Shown here: positions 1 to 9,380 of the stretch, in pieces
Layout of the letters: every line of letters begins with the position of its first letter
Numbering within the stretch: position 1 is the stretch's first letter
DNA from: Psychromonas sp. L1A2
GTDB taxonomy: Bacteria > Pseudomonadota > Gammaproteobacteria > Enterobacterales > Psychromonadaceae
Direction: 5' to 3'
NCBI RefSeq assembly: GCF_009828855.1
Contig: NZ_WUAG01000002.1
Span: 1,736,001 to 1,800,000 of the forward strand
DNA: 64,000 bases
The notes under the pieces: generated by a model
What the model was told of the DNA's origin: nothing
Database searches by the model: none
The model's input: only the letters and a program-made list of their open reading frames with translations
Translations under genes and position numbers: made by a program

Positions 1-1
1 T

Positions 2-49
2 CAACTTATTTTTGTTGATCAAATGACAACCAATACAGACACCAAATAA
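2..49 (+). CDS. Possible 3' end of a plus-strand gene
   Basis: A reading frame is open from the window edge and ends in TAA at 47-49 after 15 codons. It stops at the left arm of the hairpin at 48-75, as a gene's last codons often do. The peptide is too short to identify, and an open frame of this length can occur by chance. Confidence 0.25.
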   Translation, partial: QLIFVDQMTTNTDTK

Positions 50-75
50 AGCACCTATCATACAGCAGGTGCTTT
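48..75. terminator. Hairpin between converging genes, likely bidirectional terminator
   Basis: AAAGCACCT at 48-56 pairs perfectly with AGGTGCTTT at 67-75 across a 10-base loop. It lies just past the stop codon of the minus-strand HAD gene. The A and T runs at the stem base serve as short U-tracts on either strand. Confidence 0.6.
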
Positions 76-80
76 CATCA

Positions 81-746
81 CTAATCAGCTTTTTTTTGCT
101 GTTTAAGTTGAGTTAAAACGACATCGAGTGATGGTTGAATTTGATGGCCTAAAGCAATGATTTCCTGATCTGGTATGACTAGGTCAGGGACTTGGTAAAC
201 TTGCATTTTTGCTGCTAGCGCTGATAAAACCCCATTACTTGAATCTTCAAAAGCTAAGCATTGCTCTGCTGGAATATTTAAGCGTTTTGCTGCTAACAAA
301 AAAATCTCAGGGTGTGGTTTGCCATGAGTGACTTCGCAACCACTACTGATATGTTCAAAATAATGATCTATTTTAGCCAACCTTAACTTGGTCGCTGCTA
401 ACTTGTTGTGTGTTGAGGTCGCCACAGCCACGGGAATATTTTGTGTTTTAAACCATTCTAATAAATCAATGACGCCAGATTTTACAGGGATAGCTTGATT
501 CTCTACGACGGGCCAATAACCATCCATCCAAGCTTTACGTAAAGGTGCATACTCAATGTACTGTGCATAATGCGACATAATTGCTTCTTCAATCCCTTTG
601 GCATTGCGACCAATGATTTTCAAATAAGCACTTTTAACAAAAGGCAGTGATAGTTGTATGCAAGCTTGTTCGAAAGCTTGCATACAAACACGTTCGGTAT
701 CTAGTAGTAGGCCATCCATATCAAAAATAGCAGCTTGGTAGGACAT
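81..746 (-). CDS. HAD-superfamily sugar-phosphatase/phosphoglucomutase-like hydrolase
   Basis: This is a soluble HAD hydrolase of the beta-phosphoglucomutase/HxpB type, about 221 residues. Motif I is DMDGLLLDT near the N-terminus and supplies the nucleophile and acid/base aspartates. Motif II is the Thr/Ser of VATSTH. The motif III lysine sits in GKPHPEIF, and the acidic motif IV is FEDSSNG. The cap region between motifs I and II is helical, as in subfamily I. An in-frame TTG exists 15 bases upstream, but ATG at 746 is preferred because a GAG Shine-Dalgarno lies about 8 bases before it. Substrates of these enzymes are small sugar or polyol phosphates; the exact one cannot be read from sequence. 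It is transcribed alone toward the hairpin at 48-75. Confidence 0.85.
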   Translation of the reverse strand: MSYQAAIFDMDGLLLDTERVCMQAFEQACIQLSLPFVKSAYLKIIGRNAKGIEEAIMSHYAQYIEYAPLRKAWMDGYWPVVENQAIPVKSGVIDLLEWFKTQNIPVAVATSTHNKLAATKLRLAKIDHYFEHISSGCEVTHGKPHPEIFLLAAKRLNIPAEQCLAFEDSSNGVLSALAAKMQVYQVPDLVIPDQEIIALGHQIQPSLDVVLTQLKQQKKAD

Positions 747-834
747 AAAATTCTCAATCAATAATTAACATTGCGAGCTAGTGTACCTACTTTTTATGAT
801 CTATAAAGTGAGTGATTATTAATGGTCTCTACTT

Positions 835-1704
835 TTAAATTTTCTTAAGTTTTCTAACATTAACAAAGCCAATTAAAATGCCACTGATCACACACAAACT
901 TGCAACTAACTTAATCATTCCAACTTCTTCTTGATAAAACAAAACACCTCCTAATAAACCAAAAATAGGAACGAGTAAGGTAAGTGGGGCCACAGTAGTT
1001 AGTGGATAGGTAACTAGTAGTCGGTTCCAAATCCAATAGCCCAATAAAGTTACCGGATAAGCTTGAAATAATACCGAGAAAATAACACGATCATTAAACT
1101 GTGTTGATAATTGTACGAAAGCATCACTACCTGATTGAAAGTAGACGATTAAGAATAGAGGAATAGGCGCAAAAGCCATTGCCCATAAACTAAATGCAAA
1201 TACCTGTTTTGTGCCTGCTTTTTTGACTGTAATACTCGCTAAACTCCACGATATAGCAGCGAATAAAATTAGCATGAGTCCTAATTGTGTTACTGAACCA
1301 TCTGTTACGGTTAAACTTAATAATAAACCTCCTAAAGCAAGGCCACTGCCAATGATTTTATTTATAGGAAGAGATTCTTTTAATAAAAAATAACCTAAGA
1401 ACAAACCAAATACTACATTCATTTGTAATAAGACTGAGGCCATGCCTGCGCTTAACCCTGCTTGGATAGACCATGTAGCCATTCCCCAAATACCAATCGC
1501 GAATAACCAGCCATAGACGATTAGGTAATACCATGACACATCTGGTTTTTTGACAAAAAATATAGCGGGTAATGTTGCTAAAGTGAACCTTAATGCCGTT
1601 AATAACAAAGGATCAATTTCGTTTACGCCTAACTTGATCACTGAGAAATTTAACCCCCAGACAACCATGATTAAAATACCTAGTATCAAATCGTTCTTTT
1701 TCAT
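835..1704 (-). CDS. EamA/DMT-family transporter (drug/metabolite exporter)
   Basis: This 289-residue integral membrane protein has about ten hydrophobic helices arranged as two repeated EamA domains, the normal size and form of the drug/metabolite transporter superfamily. The N-terminus (MVVWGLNFSVIKLG) has the typical G-x-N-F first-helix motif, and the second half repeats it (ILFAAISWSLASITVKKAG). It ends with short basic residues on the cytoplasmic side. It is divergent from the MocR regulator at 1811 with about 106 bases between them, an arrangement that often means the regulator controls the exporter. The substrate (amino acid or related metabolite) is inferred only from family behaviour. 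Confidence 0.85.
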   Translation of the reverse strand: MKKNDLILGILIMVVWGLNFSVIKLGVNEIDPLLLTALRFTLATLPAIFFVKKPDVSWYYLIVYGWLFAIGIWGMATWSIQAGLSAGMASVLLQMNVVFGLFLGYFLLKESLPINKIIGSGLALGGLLLSLTVTDGSVTQLGLMLILFAAISWSLASITVKKAGTKQVFAFSLWAMAFAPIPLFLIVYFQSGSDAFVQLSTQFNDRVIFSVLFQAYPVTLLGYWIWNRLLVTYPLTTVAPLTLLVPIFGLLGGVLFYQEEVGMIKLVASLCVISGILIGFVNVRKLKKI

Positions 1705-1810
1705 GCCAGATCCTTTCTTTTGAATAATGCGTTCTTGCGCTTATGTGTATTATCAAACAAACTAAAAAAGATAACAGATACAAAAATTATAAATTAAAGC
1801 GGTACAATTT

Positions 1811-3220
1811 ATGCGTTATAAACAATTAGCTAAACAGTGCGTACAGCAGATTGAATCTGGGCAACTCCTTGTAAACAGCAAAATGCCTTCTTTACGTAAT
1901 TTTAAACAGTTGCATAATGTCAGTATGACGACGGCGTTAAATTGCTATCAGCATTTGGAATCACTGGGGTGGTTAATAGCAAAACCACAGTCAGGATACT
2001 ATGTAGCTCAAAGATCATTGTTAGTAGAAAAGCCACAAACACCTACTGTCATTAGTTTTCAAAGCTCGATTACACAACCACATTTACCGGCTTTGTATAA
2101 TCCTTTTATCGATCCTTGCCCATTAGGTATTGCACGTTATGATCCTGATTTAATACCGGTGGATAAACTACAACAAAGCTTTCGGCGCGCAATGAAGCAA
2201 CAAGGCAATCAACTTAGTCATTACCCTAATCCACAAGGAGAAATGACATTACGCGATAACTTGAGTGAGCACTTTAAAACGGTTGATTTTCACTTTTCTG
2301 CTACAGAGTGTGTGATCACACATGGTTGTTTAGATGCCATCAGAACAGCGATTGAAATCACCACAGAAGTCGGTGATGCTATTGCTATCAGTTCACCGTG
2401 TTTTTCTGGTTTATTAGAGTTATTAGGGGTGATGGGACGACGTGTGGTTGAGATCCCTTCGGTTATGGAGGGCATTGACCTTGAACAATTACAAAAGCAG
2501 ATGCAATTAGGGGCGATAAAAGCAGGTTTGTTTTGTACTTCACACATGAACCCACAAGGAACGTCAATGAGTTCGCTGCAAAAACAAAAACTTGTTGAAT
2601 TAGCGACTCAGTATAGAATTCCTATTATTGAAGACGATGTTTATCTCGAATTAGGTTATGGAAAAGTTATTCCGCTACCTGCAAAACATTGGGACCAAGA
2701 AGGCTATATTTTATGGTGTGGTTCTATTTCTAAAACCATTGCGGCAGGGTATCGTTTAGGTTGGTGTTTACCTGGTCGTTATTTGCAAGATTATTTACAA
2801 CAACGTTTATTTGCAAATCAAGGTGTGACATCACCACTACAGCTTGCTATTGCAGATTTTATTGTACGTGGTGATTATATAAATCACCTTAAAAAAATAC
2901 GCTTACACTTGCAGCAACAAACATTGCAGTTTATTGCTTATTTGCAACAACACTTACCAAGCAACAGTAAAATTAGCCAACCTGCTGGTGGTTTTGTTTT
3001 ATGGATTGAGGTTCCTAACCTAAATACGCCTAAATTAAGACAACTTGGCATACAAAAGAAACTAGATATACGTGTGGGTAATAGCTTTAGTACGTTAGGT
3101 TTGTACCCACATTGCTTTAGATTGAATATTGGTTTTAGTATGACTGCTGCAGAGGTTAAATTACAATTAAGTGATTTAATTAAATTAGTTAAAATTTGTT
3201 CAGAGGATACACCATGTTAG
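1811..3220 (+). CDS. MocR-type GntR/aminotransferase transcriptional regulator
   Basis: The N-terminal 70 residues form a GntR winged helix-turn-helix (MPSLRNFKQLHNVSMTTALNCY). A fold-type I aminotransferase domain follows to residue 469. The PLP-binding lysine is visible in GSISKTIAAGYRLGW, and the Asp that contacts the PLP ring nitrogen is in IIEDDVYLELGYG. MocR proteins sense PLP or PLP-amino acid adducts and control neighbouring transporter or metabolic genes. The divergent EamA exporter is the obvious target, by inference. The last codons overlap the next gene: ATGTTAG holds both the DUF3820 start and this stop. Length and domain order are normal for the family. Confidence 0.9.
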   Translation: MRYKQLAKQCVQQIESGQLLVNSKMPSLRNFKQLHNVSMTTALNCYQHLESLGWLIAKPQSGYYVAQRSLLVEKPQTPTVISFQSSITQPHLPALYNPFIDPCPLGIARYDPDLIPVDKLQQSFRRAMKQQGNQLSHYPNPQGEMTLRDNLSEHFKTVDFHFSATECVITHGCLDAIRTAIEITTEVGDAIAISSPCFSGLLELLGVMGRRVVEIPSVMEGIDLEQLQKQMQLGAIKAGLFCTSHMNPQGTSMSSLQKQKLVELATQYRIPIIEDDVYLELGYGKVIPLPAKHWDQEGYILWCGSISKTIAAGYRLGWCLPGRYLQDYLQQRLFANQGVTSPLQLAIADFIVRGDYINHLKKIRLHLQQQTLQFIAYLQQHLPSNSKISQPAGGFVLWIEVPNLNTPKLRQLGIQKKLDIRVGNSFSTLGLYPHCFRLNIGFSMTAAEVKLQLSDLIKLVKICSEDTPC

Positions 3221-3429
3221 ATAACCCTAAAGCGCTCAGCGAGGCGGTTAACCAAACCATGCCATTCGGCAAATATGCAGGTCGAAAATTGATTCACTTA
3301 CCAGAACCTTATTTAGTGTGGTTTCATGGTAAAGGTTTTCCTGAAGGCAAATTAGGTGAGCAGTTAGCATTGATGTATGAAGTTAAGTTAAATGGACTAG
3401 AGACCATGCTTGCGCCATTGATTAAGTAA
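3214..3429 (+). CDS. DUF3820-family small protein
   Basis: This 71-residue cytoplasmic protein has the conserved DUF3820 core, M-P-F-G-K-Y-A-G followed by P-E-P-Y-L-V-W-F. Homologues are annotated as putative quorum-sensing-regulated virulence factors, with no firm biochemical role. An upstream in-frame TTG at 3196 could extend it, but ATG at 3214 is chosen: it has an AGAGGAT ribosome-binding site and overlaps the MocR stop by seven bases, which implies translational coupling. The gene is therefore the second cistron of the MocR transcript. Confidence 0.8.
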   Translation: MLDNPKALSEAVNQTMPFGKYAGRKLIHLPEPYLVWFHGKGFPEGKLGEQLALMYEVKLNGLETMLAPLIK

Positions 3430-3611
3430 CACCTAACCTGAATGATGATGTCATGAGAGACTAAAAAAATTTTTAAGTATTTTATTGTTGATTTAATTTT
3501 ATTCTAAGTTTTCCTGGGGGCTTCATAGGTGAACTTTAAAAAATTCATTACGTATTACCGTGATAGAGATAAAGCTGCACGGTACTCCAAAACGATAATT
3601 AGGGGAAGAAG

Positions 3612-4607
3612 ATGAGATTAAAAGGAATAAGTTGTTTAACCGCTGGTATTCTTATGAGCTATTCTGCTATCGCTCAACCTTTAAGTAAAGAAGCAGGGTG
3701 GGAGTTTACCTTAAGTCTAAATGTTGGTTACAGCGGTGGAGAGTCTCAATTTGATACGGACAGTGATAACGAGACGACTAATGATCTGAATAATAATGGT
3801 CAATCTCAGTCTTCTACATTAGCTTATCCATTAGGACGAGTGCAATACACATTAGATAGCCTTAAAACACAGTTCTTTCTTGGTAATAGCCGGGAACAAG
3901 TTTCAACGGCGCAATTTCAATATGAGCTTGGTATTGTTCATCAATTTAATAACGACAGTAAATTAACTTTTGCTGTTTTTCCAAAATTATCAATGTTGAA
4001 TGAAACTTGGGAAGACCCTTTTTTAGTGGGTAGTGACCGACAAACTACCGATGAAAAAGTGGGAGGAGGGCGAATTGCTGTAGAGAGAATTTTTGGTAGT
4101 CCATTGACGTTAAAGTATGCGATTGCAAGCAGCAGTATTGATAACGAACGTAGTGGTCAAAGTCAGTTAACGGATGCATCTGAAATTGCCTCACTACAAC
4201 GAGATAGTGTGTATCAAAGGGTAGAGGTTGAAACCTTATTCCCAGTGGCAAAAGGTATATTGTTAAAACCTAACCTTCAATATACTCACCGTAATGCCGA
4301 AGGTAACGCTAATAGTTATGATAATTATACGGTACAGTTATCTATTTTAATTTTTCGAGACCGACATACTTTAATTACCACTATTAATGCGGGTACTCGA
4401 ACGTATCAGCAAATTAATCCCATTTTTGATGCTAAGCAAAATCTAAATCATGCAGGTATTTTTTCTATTTATAGCTATAAGAGGCCATTTGATTGGGATC
4501 GTTGGACTTGGACTATGATGGGAGGATATAGCCAAGAAAACTCAGACATTAGTTTTTACGATAGCAAAAGTTTTATTGTTTCTACTGGCTTGTTATATAA
4601 ATTTTAA
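3612..4607 (+). CDS. DUF2860 outer-membrane beta-barrel protein
   Basis: The 331-residue precursor has an N-terminal signal peptide (basic MRLKG, hydrophobic core, cleavage after Ala near residue 21) and ends in FIVSTGLLYKF. A C-terminal phenylalanine with alternating hydrophobics is the outer-membrane insertion signature. The body matches the DUF2860 pattern seen in Vibrio and relatives: GYSGGESQFDTD, then ETWEDPFLVG and DRQTTDEK, followed by amphipathic beta strands. Known members are uncharacterised outer-membrane proteins, so no substrate is assigned. A GGGGAAG ribosome-binding site lies 5-6 bases before ATG. It is monocistronic, with 182 bases upstream and 307 before putP. Confidence 0.8.
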   Translation: MRLKGISCLTAGILMSYSAIAQPLSKEAGWEFTLSLNVGYSGGESQFDTDSDNETTNDLNNNGQSQSSTLAYPLGRVQYTLDSLKTQFFLGNSREQVSTAQFQYELGIVHQFNNDSKLTFAVFPKLSMLNETWEDPFLVGSDRQTTDEKVGGGRIAVERIFGSPLTLKYAIASSSIDNERSGQSQLTDASEIASLQRDSVYQRVEVETLFPVAKGILLKPNLQYTHRNAEGNANSYDNYTVQLSILIFRDRHTLITTINAGTRTYQQINPIFDAKQNLNHAGIFSIYSYKRPFDWDRWTWTMMGGYSQENSDISFYDSKSFIVSTGLLYKF

Positions 4608-4728
4608 ACATCTTATTACTGCTTAATTAGTGAACGAGTATCGTTTGAAATAAGCAAATTTAGCGATTACGCTATTCTTCTCATCTCTGGATCATAATGT
4701 CAGTGTTATTTTTGACTCACAAATAAAG

Positions 4729-4744
4729 TGTGATCTAGATCGCA
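4729..4744. promoter_or_regulatory. CRP-like site upstream of putP
   Basis: The 16-mer TGTGATCTAGATCGCA fits the CRP consensus TGTGA-N6-TCACA except for one G in the second half-site (TCGCA). It lies about 180 bases before the putP start, within the 307-base gap from 4608 to 4914. Nothing else in that gap stands out. Catabolite control of proline uptake would make sense; this is inferred from the match alone. Confidence 0.4.
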
Positions 4745-4914
4745 TAAAAATTGTTAAAGGCAACCTAATCAAATTTAATCCTCTGTGAAATATCAATAGA
4801 CTAGATTAGTAACTGGTGATTTTGTTAGGGTATTGTTAGGGACTGTGATTAAGGAATGATTGTGTTCTTATTAATACTAATTATCACAAGGCTGTGTTTA
4901 GGAGTTTAATTTTT

Positions 4915-6409
4915 ATGATAGAACAAAATTTTTGCGGTTATTGGGACTTTTATCCTTTATCTAGCAATGATGATGGGTATTGGCTATTGGGCTTTCAGAA
5001 AGACCGTTAATTCTTCGGATTATTTTTTAGGTGGACGTCAGCTAGGACCTTGGCCAACAGCTATATCAGCAGGTGCATCAGATATGAGTGGGTGGCTATT
5101 ACTTGGCTTACCTGGTTACGCTCTTGTTGCAGGGTATGGATCGTTCTGGCTTGCTGGTGGTTTATTAGTCGGTAGTTGGTTAAATTGGATAATATGTTCG
5201 AAACGTCTACGTACTTATACCATTATTACAAATGACTCATTAACCTTACCTGATTATTTTGCTCGTCGTTTTGAAGATAAAAGCAAAATGTTACAAACTA
5301 TTTCAGCTTTTTTTATCCTGTTATTTTTCCTTTTTTATACCAGTGCAGGTTTAGTGGCTGGCGGTAAATTATTCCAAACTGTATTTGATCTTAACTATCA
5401 GTTAGCCGTTATCATCGGTACTGTTTGTGTTGTGTCTTATACCTTATTTGGTGGTTTCTTAGCTGTATCTTGGACGGATTTAGTACAAGGTTTATTAATG
5501 GCTGCTGCACTAATGTTAGTGCCTATTTTGGCATTAGATGGTTCAATAAGTGATTTAACTACGTCATTAGCGACTAAAAATCCTGAGTTATTAGATGCTT
5601 TTACTAATAATGACGGCACGCCAATGAGCGTTATTGCTATTATTTCATTACTTGCATGGGGGCTAGGTTACTTTGGACAACCACATATATTGGCGCGTTT
5701 CCAAGCTGCAAGTAGTAATAAATCATTAACAACAGCACGTCGTATCTCGGTGATTTGGACTCTTCTTTCAATCATTGGCGCTATTTTTGTTGGGTTAATC
5801 GGTATCACTTATGTAGATTCTCACTTAGGTGGTGTTTTAGAAGATAGTGAAACTATCTTTATGATTTTAGTGAATGGTATGTTCCACCCTGTGATCGCTG
5901 GTATTTTGTTAGCGGCAATTCTTGCGGCAATAATGAGTACGGCTGATTCGCAATTACTTGTATCGTCTTCAGCGTTAGCAGAGGATTTTTACAAACAACA
6001 TATTAATCCTGAAGCAAGTTCTGAAAAAGTCGTATTAGTGGGACGTTTAGGTGTGGTTGGTCTATCACTGATTGCATTAGCACTTGCGTTTAACCCTGAG
6101 AGTTCAGTGCTCGGCTTAGTATCGTATGCTTGGGCCGGTTTTGGTGCTGCATTTGGACCTGTTATTATCTTAAGCTTGTACTGGTCACGTATGACGCGTT
6201 ATGGCGCTTTAGCAGGGATCCTTGTTGGTGGTATAACTATCGTTGTTTGGAAACAATTAACGGGCGGTTGGTTTGATGTTTATGAAATTGTACCTGGCAT
6301 TATCTTCGCACTAATAGCGATTGTTGTTGTGAGCTTGTTAAGCAAAACACCAAGTCAGAGTATCTTAGCAAAACATCAAGAAATGAAAGATAAACTATCA
6401 GTGTTATAA
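4915..6409 (+). CDS. putP: Na+/proline symporter PutP, with a one-base disruption near its start
   Basis: This is a sodium:solute symporter that couples proline uptake to Na+. The main frame is open from 4922 to 6409 and shows the family core: YFLGGRQLGPW, SAGASDMSGWLLLGLPG, FGQPHILARF and the Na+-site helix IMSTADSQLLVSSSALAEDFYK. About 12 helices are present. The best start is ATG at 4915, with GGAG at 4901-4904, but that frame runs into TAA after 31 codons. Removing one T from the T5 run at 4929-4933 joins it to the main frame and gives a normal N-terminus (MIEQNFAVIGTF) and 497 residues, close to E. coli PutP (502). As printed, only an ATT at 4928 or ATG at 4967 (losing most of helix 1) could start it. 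Real mutation, slippage or sequencing error remain open. Confidence 0.85.
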
Positions 6410-6431
6410 CTTAAACTTTTTGTTTATTGCT

Positions 6432-6466
6432 AAAACCTCGCTTAAGTCATTAAGTGAGGTTTTTTT
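6432..6466 (+). terminator. Rho-independent terminator after putP
   Basis: AAAACCTCGCTTAA pairs with TTAAGTGAGGTTTT across a four-base loop and runs straight into a T7 tract. It lies 22 bases past the putP stop. Confidence 0.85.
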
Positions 6467-6658
6467 ATGCCTTTTAAAAAGTAAGGCTAATCAATTTTAC
6501 CCAACCTTTTAACCACTATTTCTCATTAAAGCTTTCTATATCATCTTGTTTAAATGAAATAATTTAAATAAATTTTTATTATTTAGCTATTATTAGCAAT
6601 AAAAAAGTATCTTTTGTGGTCTGTTAGATATATTAATTCAAAAAAGGTGGGACTAAAC

Positions 6659-7114
6659 ATGAAAAAAATATTTTCTCTTTTCCAAGTGATAGCATTAATG
6701 AGCTTTGCTTTGTTTCAAAGTGCGAATGCTGCTGATGCTGTGTATACAAGCTACTTTAGTGATAAAGCGGCTGGTGGTTATGATGTTGTTGCTTACTTTA
6801 CTGAAAATAAACCAGTAGAAGGTAGCAGTAAATATCAATTAGAATATAACGGAGCAGATTGGTACTTTTCGAGTGCAGAACATTTAGCTTTATTTAAAAA
6901 TAACCCTGAAAAATATGCACCACAATATGGTGGATATTGTGCATGGGCGATGGCAGGAAATGATACTGCTCCAGGTAAACCTGCCTTTTGGTCTGTTTAT
7001 AATGATAAACTATACTTAAATTATGACCAATCTATTCAAGATGCATGGGTTGCAGATAAAGATGGTTTTATTAAAAAAGCTGACCTTAATTGGTCTACAT
7101 TAGACAAGGAATAA
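6659..7114 (+). CDS. Exported YHS-domain protein
   Basis: This 151-residue protein has a clear Sec signal peptide (MKKIFSLFQVIALMSFALF, cleavage after Ala-Asn-Ala). The mature part is one YHS-type domain: GYDVVAYFTENKPVEGS, then YFSSAEHLALFKNNPEKYAP and YGGYCAWAM. YHS domains are small folds found in metal-linked and oxygenase-linked proteins; periplasmic single-domain versions have no settled role. Upstream in-frame codons from 6614 exist, but the signal peptide and the GGTGG ribosome-binding site fix the start at 6659. It is the first gene of a five-gene operon (6659-10559) and is separated by only two bases from the next. Confidence 0.8.
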   Translation: MKKIFSLFQVIALMSFALFQSANAADAVYTSYFSDKAAGGYDVVAYFTENKPVEGSSKYQLEYNGADWYFSSAEHLALFKNNPEKYAPQYGGYCAWAMAGNDTAPGKPAFWSVYNDKLYLNYDQSIQDAWVADKDGFIKKADLNWSTLDKE

Positions 7115-7116
7115 AA

Positions 7117-7608
7117 ATGAGAGTATTACCTATTTTTAGTTGGGTTGTTGTGTTGTGGGTAGCAAAGGTTTTTGTATTATCGCTACCTTATAAGTTTACG
7201 TTACATCCAGACACACAACATATTTTTGGTACGATTGGCGTATGGATGCAAGGTTTATTTGGTAATGCCATTGGAACCTTATTCGCAAACTATGGTTCTT
7301 ATGCTGTAGGGACTGTCGAATTAACTACTTCAATTGTTTTACTAATACCGGCTTTATTTTGGGTATTGAAAAAAATTGGCCTATTACGATGTGCACCAAG
7401 CCGCAGTTTAATGCATGCGATTGGCGGTTTAATGGCTTTTGGTGTGATGACTGGTGCGGCTTTCTTTCATCTATTTACACCATTAGGTATTGAAGTTATT
7501 CATGAAGGTCAAAGCGATGGCGGTAGTTTATTTTATACTGCAGTTTCTATCGTAATATTAGGATTTATCCTTTTTGTTACTAACTACCGTGATTATAAAA
7601 ATAAATAA
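7117..7608 (+). CDS. Small four-helix membrane protein (DoxX-like)
   Basis: This 163-residue protein has four hydrophobic helices, with a conserved-looking first loop (LPYKFTLHPDTQHIFGTIG) and a third-helix stretch rich in Gly, Met and Phe. Size and topology resemble DoxX-like and related small membrane proteins, but I see no diagnostic motif, so the family name is tentative. ATG at 7117 is chosen over an in-frame upstream codon at 7090 because the latter would overlap the YHS gene, and AAGGA precedes 7117. In the operon it sits between the periplasmic YHS protein and the ATP-grasp pair. Confidence 0.6.
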   Translation: MRVLPIFSWVVVLWVAKVFVLSLPYKFTLHPDTQHIFGTIGVWMQGLFGNAIGTLFANYGSYAVGTVELTTSIVLLIPALFWVLKKIGLLRCAPSRSLMHAIGGLMAFGVMTGAAFFHLFTPLGIEVIHEGQSDGGSLFYTAVSIVILGFILFVTNYRDYKNK

Positions 7609-7626
7609 AATCAATAAGGCACAATT

Positions 7627-8475
7627 TTGCTAATACGTATACTGCTAGTACTTTCTTATATCTTATGGTGCTGTCGATTTTTGATTGCACCTTGGAAGTA
7701 CTTTCAATTAAATGCCAATTACTTTAATCAGCATCGACATATTTTTTCTAAGTTAGATATGGATCTGCTAATACCTGAAAAATGGCGTCTAATGCAGTTC
7801 GTTGATCAAGGTGATGAGGAAACTAATAAACAGCCTGATACTTATCCTGTGTTTCTGAAACCTGAATGGGGACAGAACTCACAGGGTGTTTGTCGCGTTG
7901 ATAGTTTTGCAGACCTACAAGAGCATCGCCAACATCGTGCAGAAAAAAGCCCTCGTTATTTAATACAAGCGGCAGCAAAAGGGAAGCGAGAATTTGAAAT
8001 ATTCTATATTCCAGGAGCGACGACGAATAAATCTTCTGCCATTATTTCAGTGACTGAAACCTGTAATAATAGTGATGACTTAATGCCAGTGAACGGTATT
8101 TATAATAGCGATACTTATTACCAATCTTGTATGCCGCATTTAAATGCAGAGCAACTGCAAAAAATTGAATCATTATTCTCTAAAATTGGCAATTTCAAAA
8201 TCGCCCGTTTTTGTGCGAGAGCAGACTCGTTACAAGCTTTGCTTGACGAACAGTTTTCTATTGTAGAAATTAATGTTTATGTACCGATGCCACTCATACT
8301 CTTAACGAAAGAGATGAGCTTAAAATCTAAACTTAAGTTTGTATTTTCAGGTATGAAACAATTATCGTTAGTAACAAAAGATATTCCGGCTTCACAACCG
8401 GTTAAGTCTATCTTCTTTCAAAAATTACAATCAGCTCGGTTATTAAAATCGAATATAAAAAATGAGCTCTCTTAA
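7627..8475 (+). CDS. ATP-grasp-like protein 1 (operon ligase candidate)
   Basis: The protein is 282 residues with a TTG start at 7627; AAGG lies upstream, and no ATG is available before the conserved region. After a short hydrophobic N-terminus it shows ATP-grasp features: a nucleotide-binding lysine in PVFLKPEWGQNSQGV, a second strand-loop in PRYLIQAAAKGKREFEIFY, and the metal-binding Glu/Asn pair in FSIVEINVYVP. ATP-grasp enzymes form amide or similar bonds through acyl-phosphates. It is shorter than D-Ala-D-Ala ligase-type proteins and lacks an obvious substrate domain. Its stop overlaps the next start (TAATG at 8475), so the two ATP-grasp proteins are probably made in step. The product is unknown. 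Confidence 0.65.
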   Translation: MLIRILLVLSYILWCCRFLIAPWKYFQLNANYFNQHRHIFSKLDMDLLIPEKWRLMQFVDQGDEETNKQPDTYPVFLKPEWGQNSQGVCRVDSFADLQEHRQHRAEKSPRYLIQAAAKGKREFEIFYIPGATTNKSSAIISVTETCNNSDDLMPVNGIYNSDTYYQSCMPHLNAEQLQKIESLFSKIGNFKIARFCARADSLQALLDEQFSIVEINVYVPMPLILLTKEMSLKSKLKFVFSGMKQLSLVTKDIPASQPVKSIFFQKLQSARLLKSNIKNELS

Positions 8476-9380
8476 TGAACATAAAAAAAATAATATATGC
8501 TTGGATCAGTAAAAAATTTATGGGTGGTTGTAGTAACTACAACAGCTTAGAAGTTCGTAGAAGCTGCCGTAGTAAAGAGCAAGCTCGTGACAAGTTTAAA
8601 TTAGGTGGCATCCCTCATGCTCAAGGTTTAATTTTCTTAAACCCTTTTGCAGCTATCCGTTTTGCTAAACAGCATGGTTTTCCTTTAGTCATTAAGCCTA
8701 ATGTGAGTGGCTTTTCTCGTGGTAGTCATTTTCCCATTCGAGATTATAAAGAATTGTGGAAAGCTATTTTCTTAGCGAAACTTTGGTGGCCATTTACAGT
8801 GGTTGAGCAATTCTTAGAAGGTAACAACTATCGCGTTGTTGTGGCTAACGGAGAAATTGTTTCTGTATTACAACGTTACGCACCCGCTGTTAAAGGCGAT
8901 GGTACTTCAACGATTCGAGAGTTGATGTTAAAAGAAAATGCAATTCGTGAAGAGATGAAGTTATATCCTGTCATCTATCCATTAAAAGAAAGTGCACAAA
9001 CTAAAGCATTCTTAGCGAAACAAGGTTTAAATTTTGAGTCCGTGCTTAAAGCTGAGCAACGTGTGACCTTATTTTACCGTATCTCTTTAGCGCCCGGTGG
9101 TGTGGTTGAAGTGATTAATAAACAGTTATTACCAGAAGTTAATAATGCACTATTTAAAAACGTACTCAATTTATTTGATGCCAATATTCTAGGTATTGAT
9201 GTTATTTTGGAAAAAGGTATTGAATTTGATTATCGCGATCAAAAGTGTATTTTCCTTGAGGTTAATTCTCGCCCGTATTTAAAAATGCATGCGTATCCTC
9301 GTTATGGTGAAGCTGAAGATTTAAGTGATGATTTCAATCAATTAGATGCGTTAGATGTTAAACAGTCAGACACCTTCTAA
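8475..9380 (+). CDS. ATP-grasp protein 2 (cyanophycin-synthetase-like ligase)
   Basis: This 301-residue ATP-grasp enzyme most resembles the ATP-grasp module of cyanophycin synthetase and GshF. Visible elements are KFKLGGIPHAQG, the lysine in HGFPLVIKPNVSGFSRG, VVEQFLEGNNYRVVVANGEI with the hinge glutamates, AVKGDGTSTIREL, and the Mg2+ ligands in CIFLEVNSRPYLKMH. Cyanophycin-type modules add amino acids to carboxyl groups, so ligation of an amino acid or amine to a carboxylate is plausible. Translation is coupled to the upstream ATP-grasp gene through a TAATG overlap, and the MFS gene follows with no gap. It has no membrane segment, though the N-terminus (KKIIYAWISKKFMGG) is basic and hydrophobic. 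Confidence 0.75.
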   Translation: MNIKKIIYAWISKKFMGGCSNYNSLEVRRSCRSKEQARDKFKLGGIPHAQGLIFLNPFAAIRFAKQHGFPLVIKPNVSGFSRGSHFPIRDYKELWKAIFLAKLWWPFTVVEQFLEGNNYRVVVANGEIVSVLQRYAPAVKGDGTSTIRELMLKENAIREEMKLYPVIYPLKESAQTKAFLAKQGLNFESVLKAEQRVTLFYRISLAPGGVVEVINKQLLPEVNNALFKNVLNLFDANILGIDVILEKGIEFDYRDQKCIFLEVNSRPYLKMHAYPRYGEAEDLSDDFNQLDALDVKQSDTF

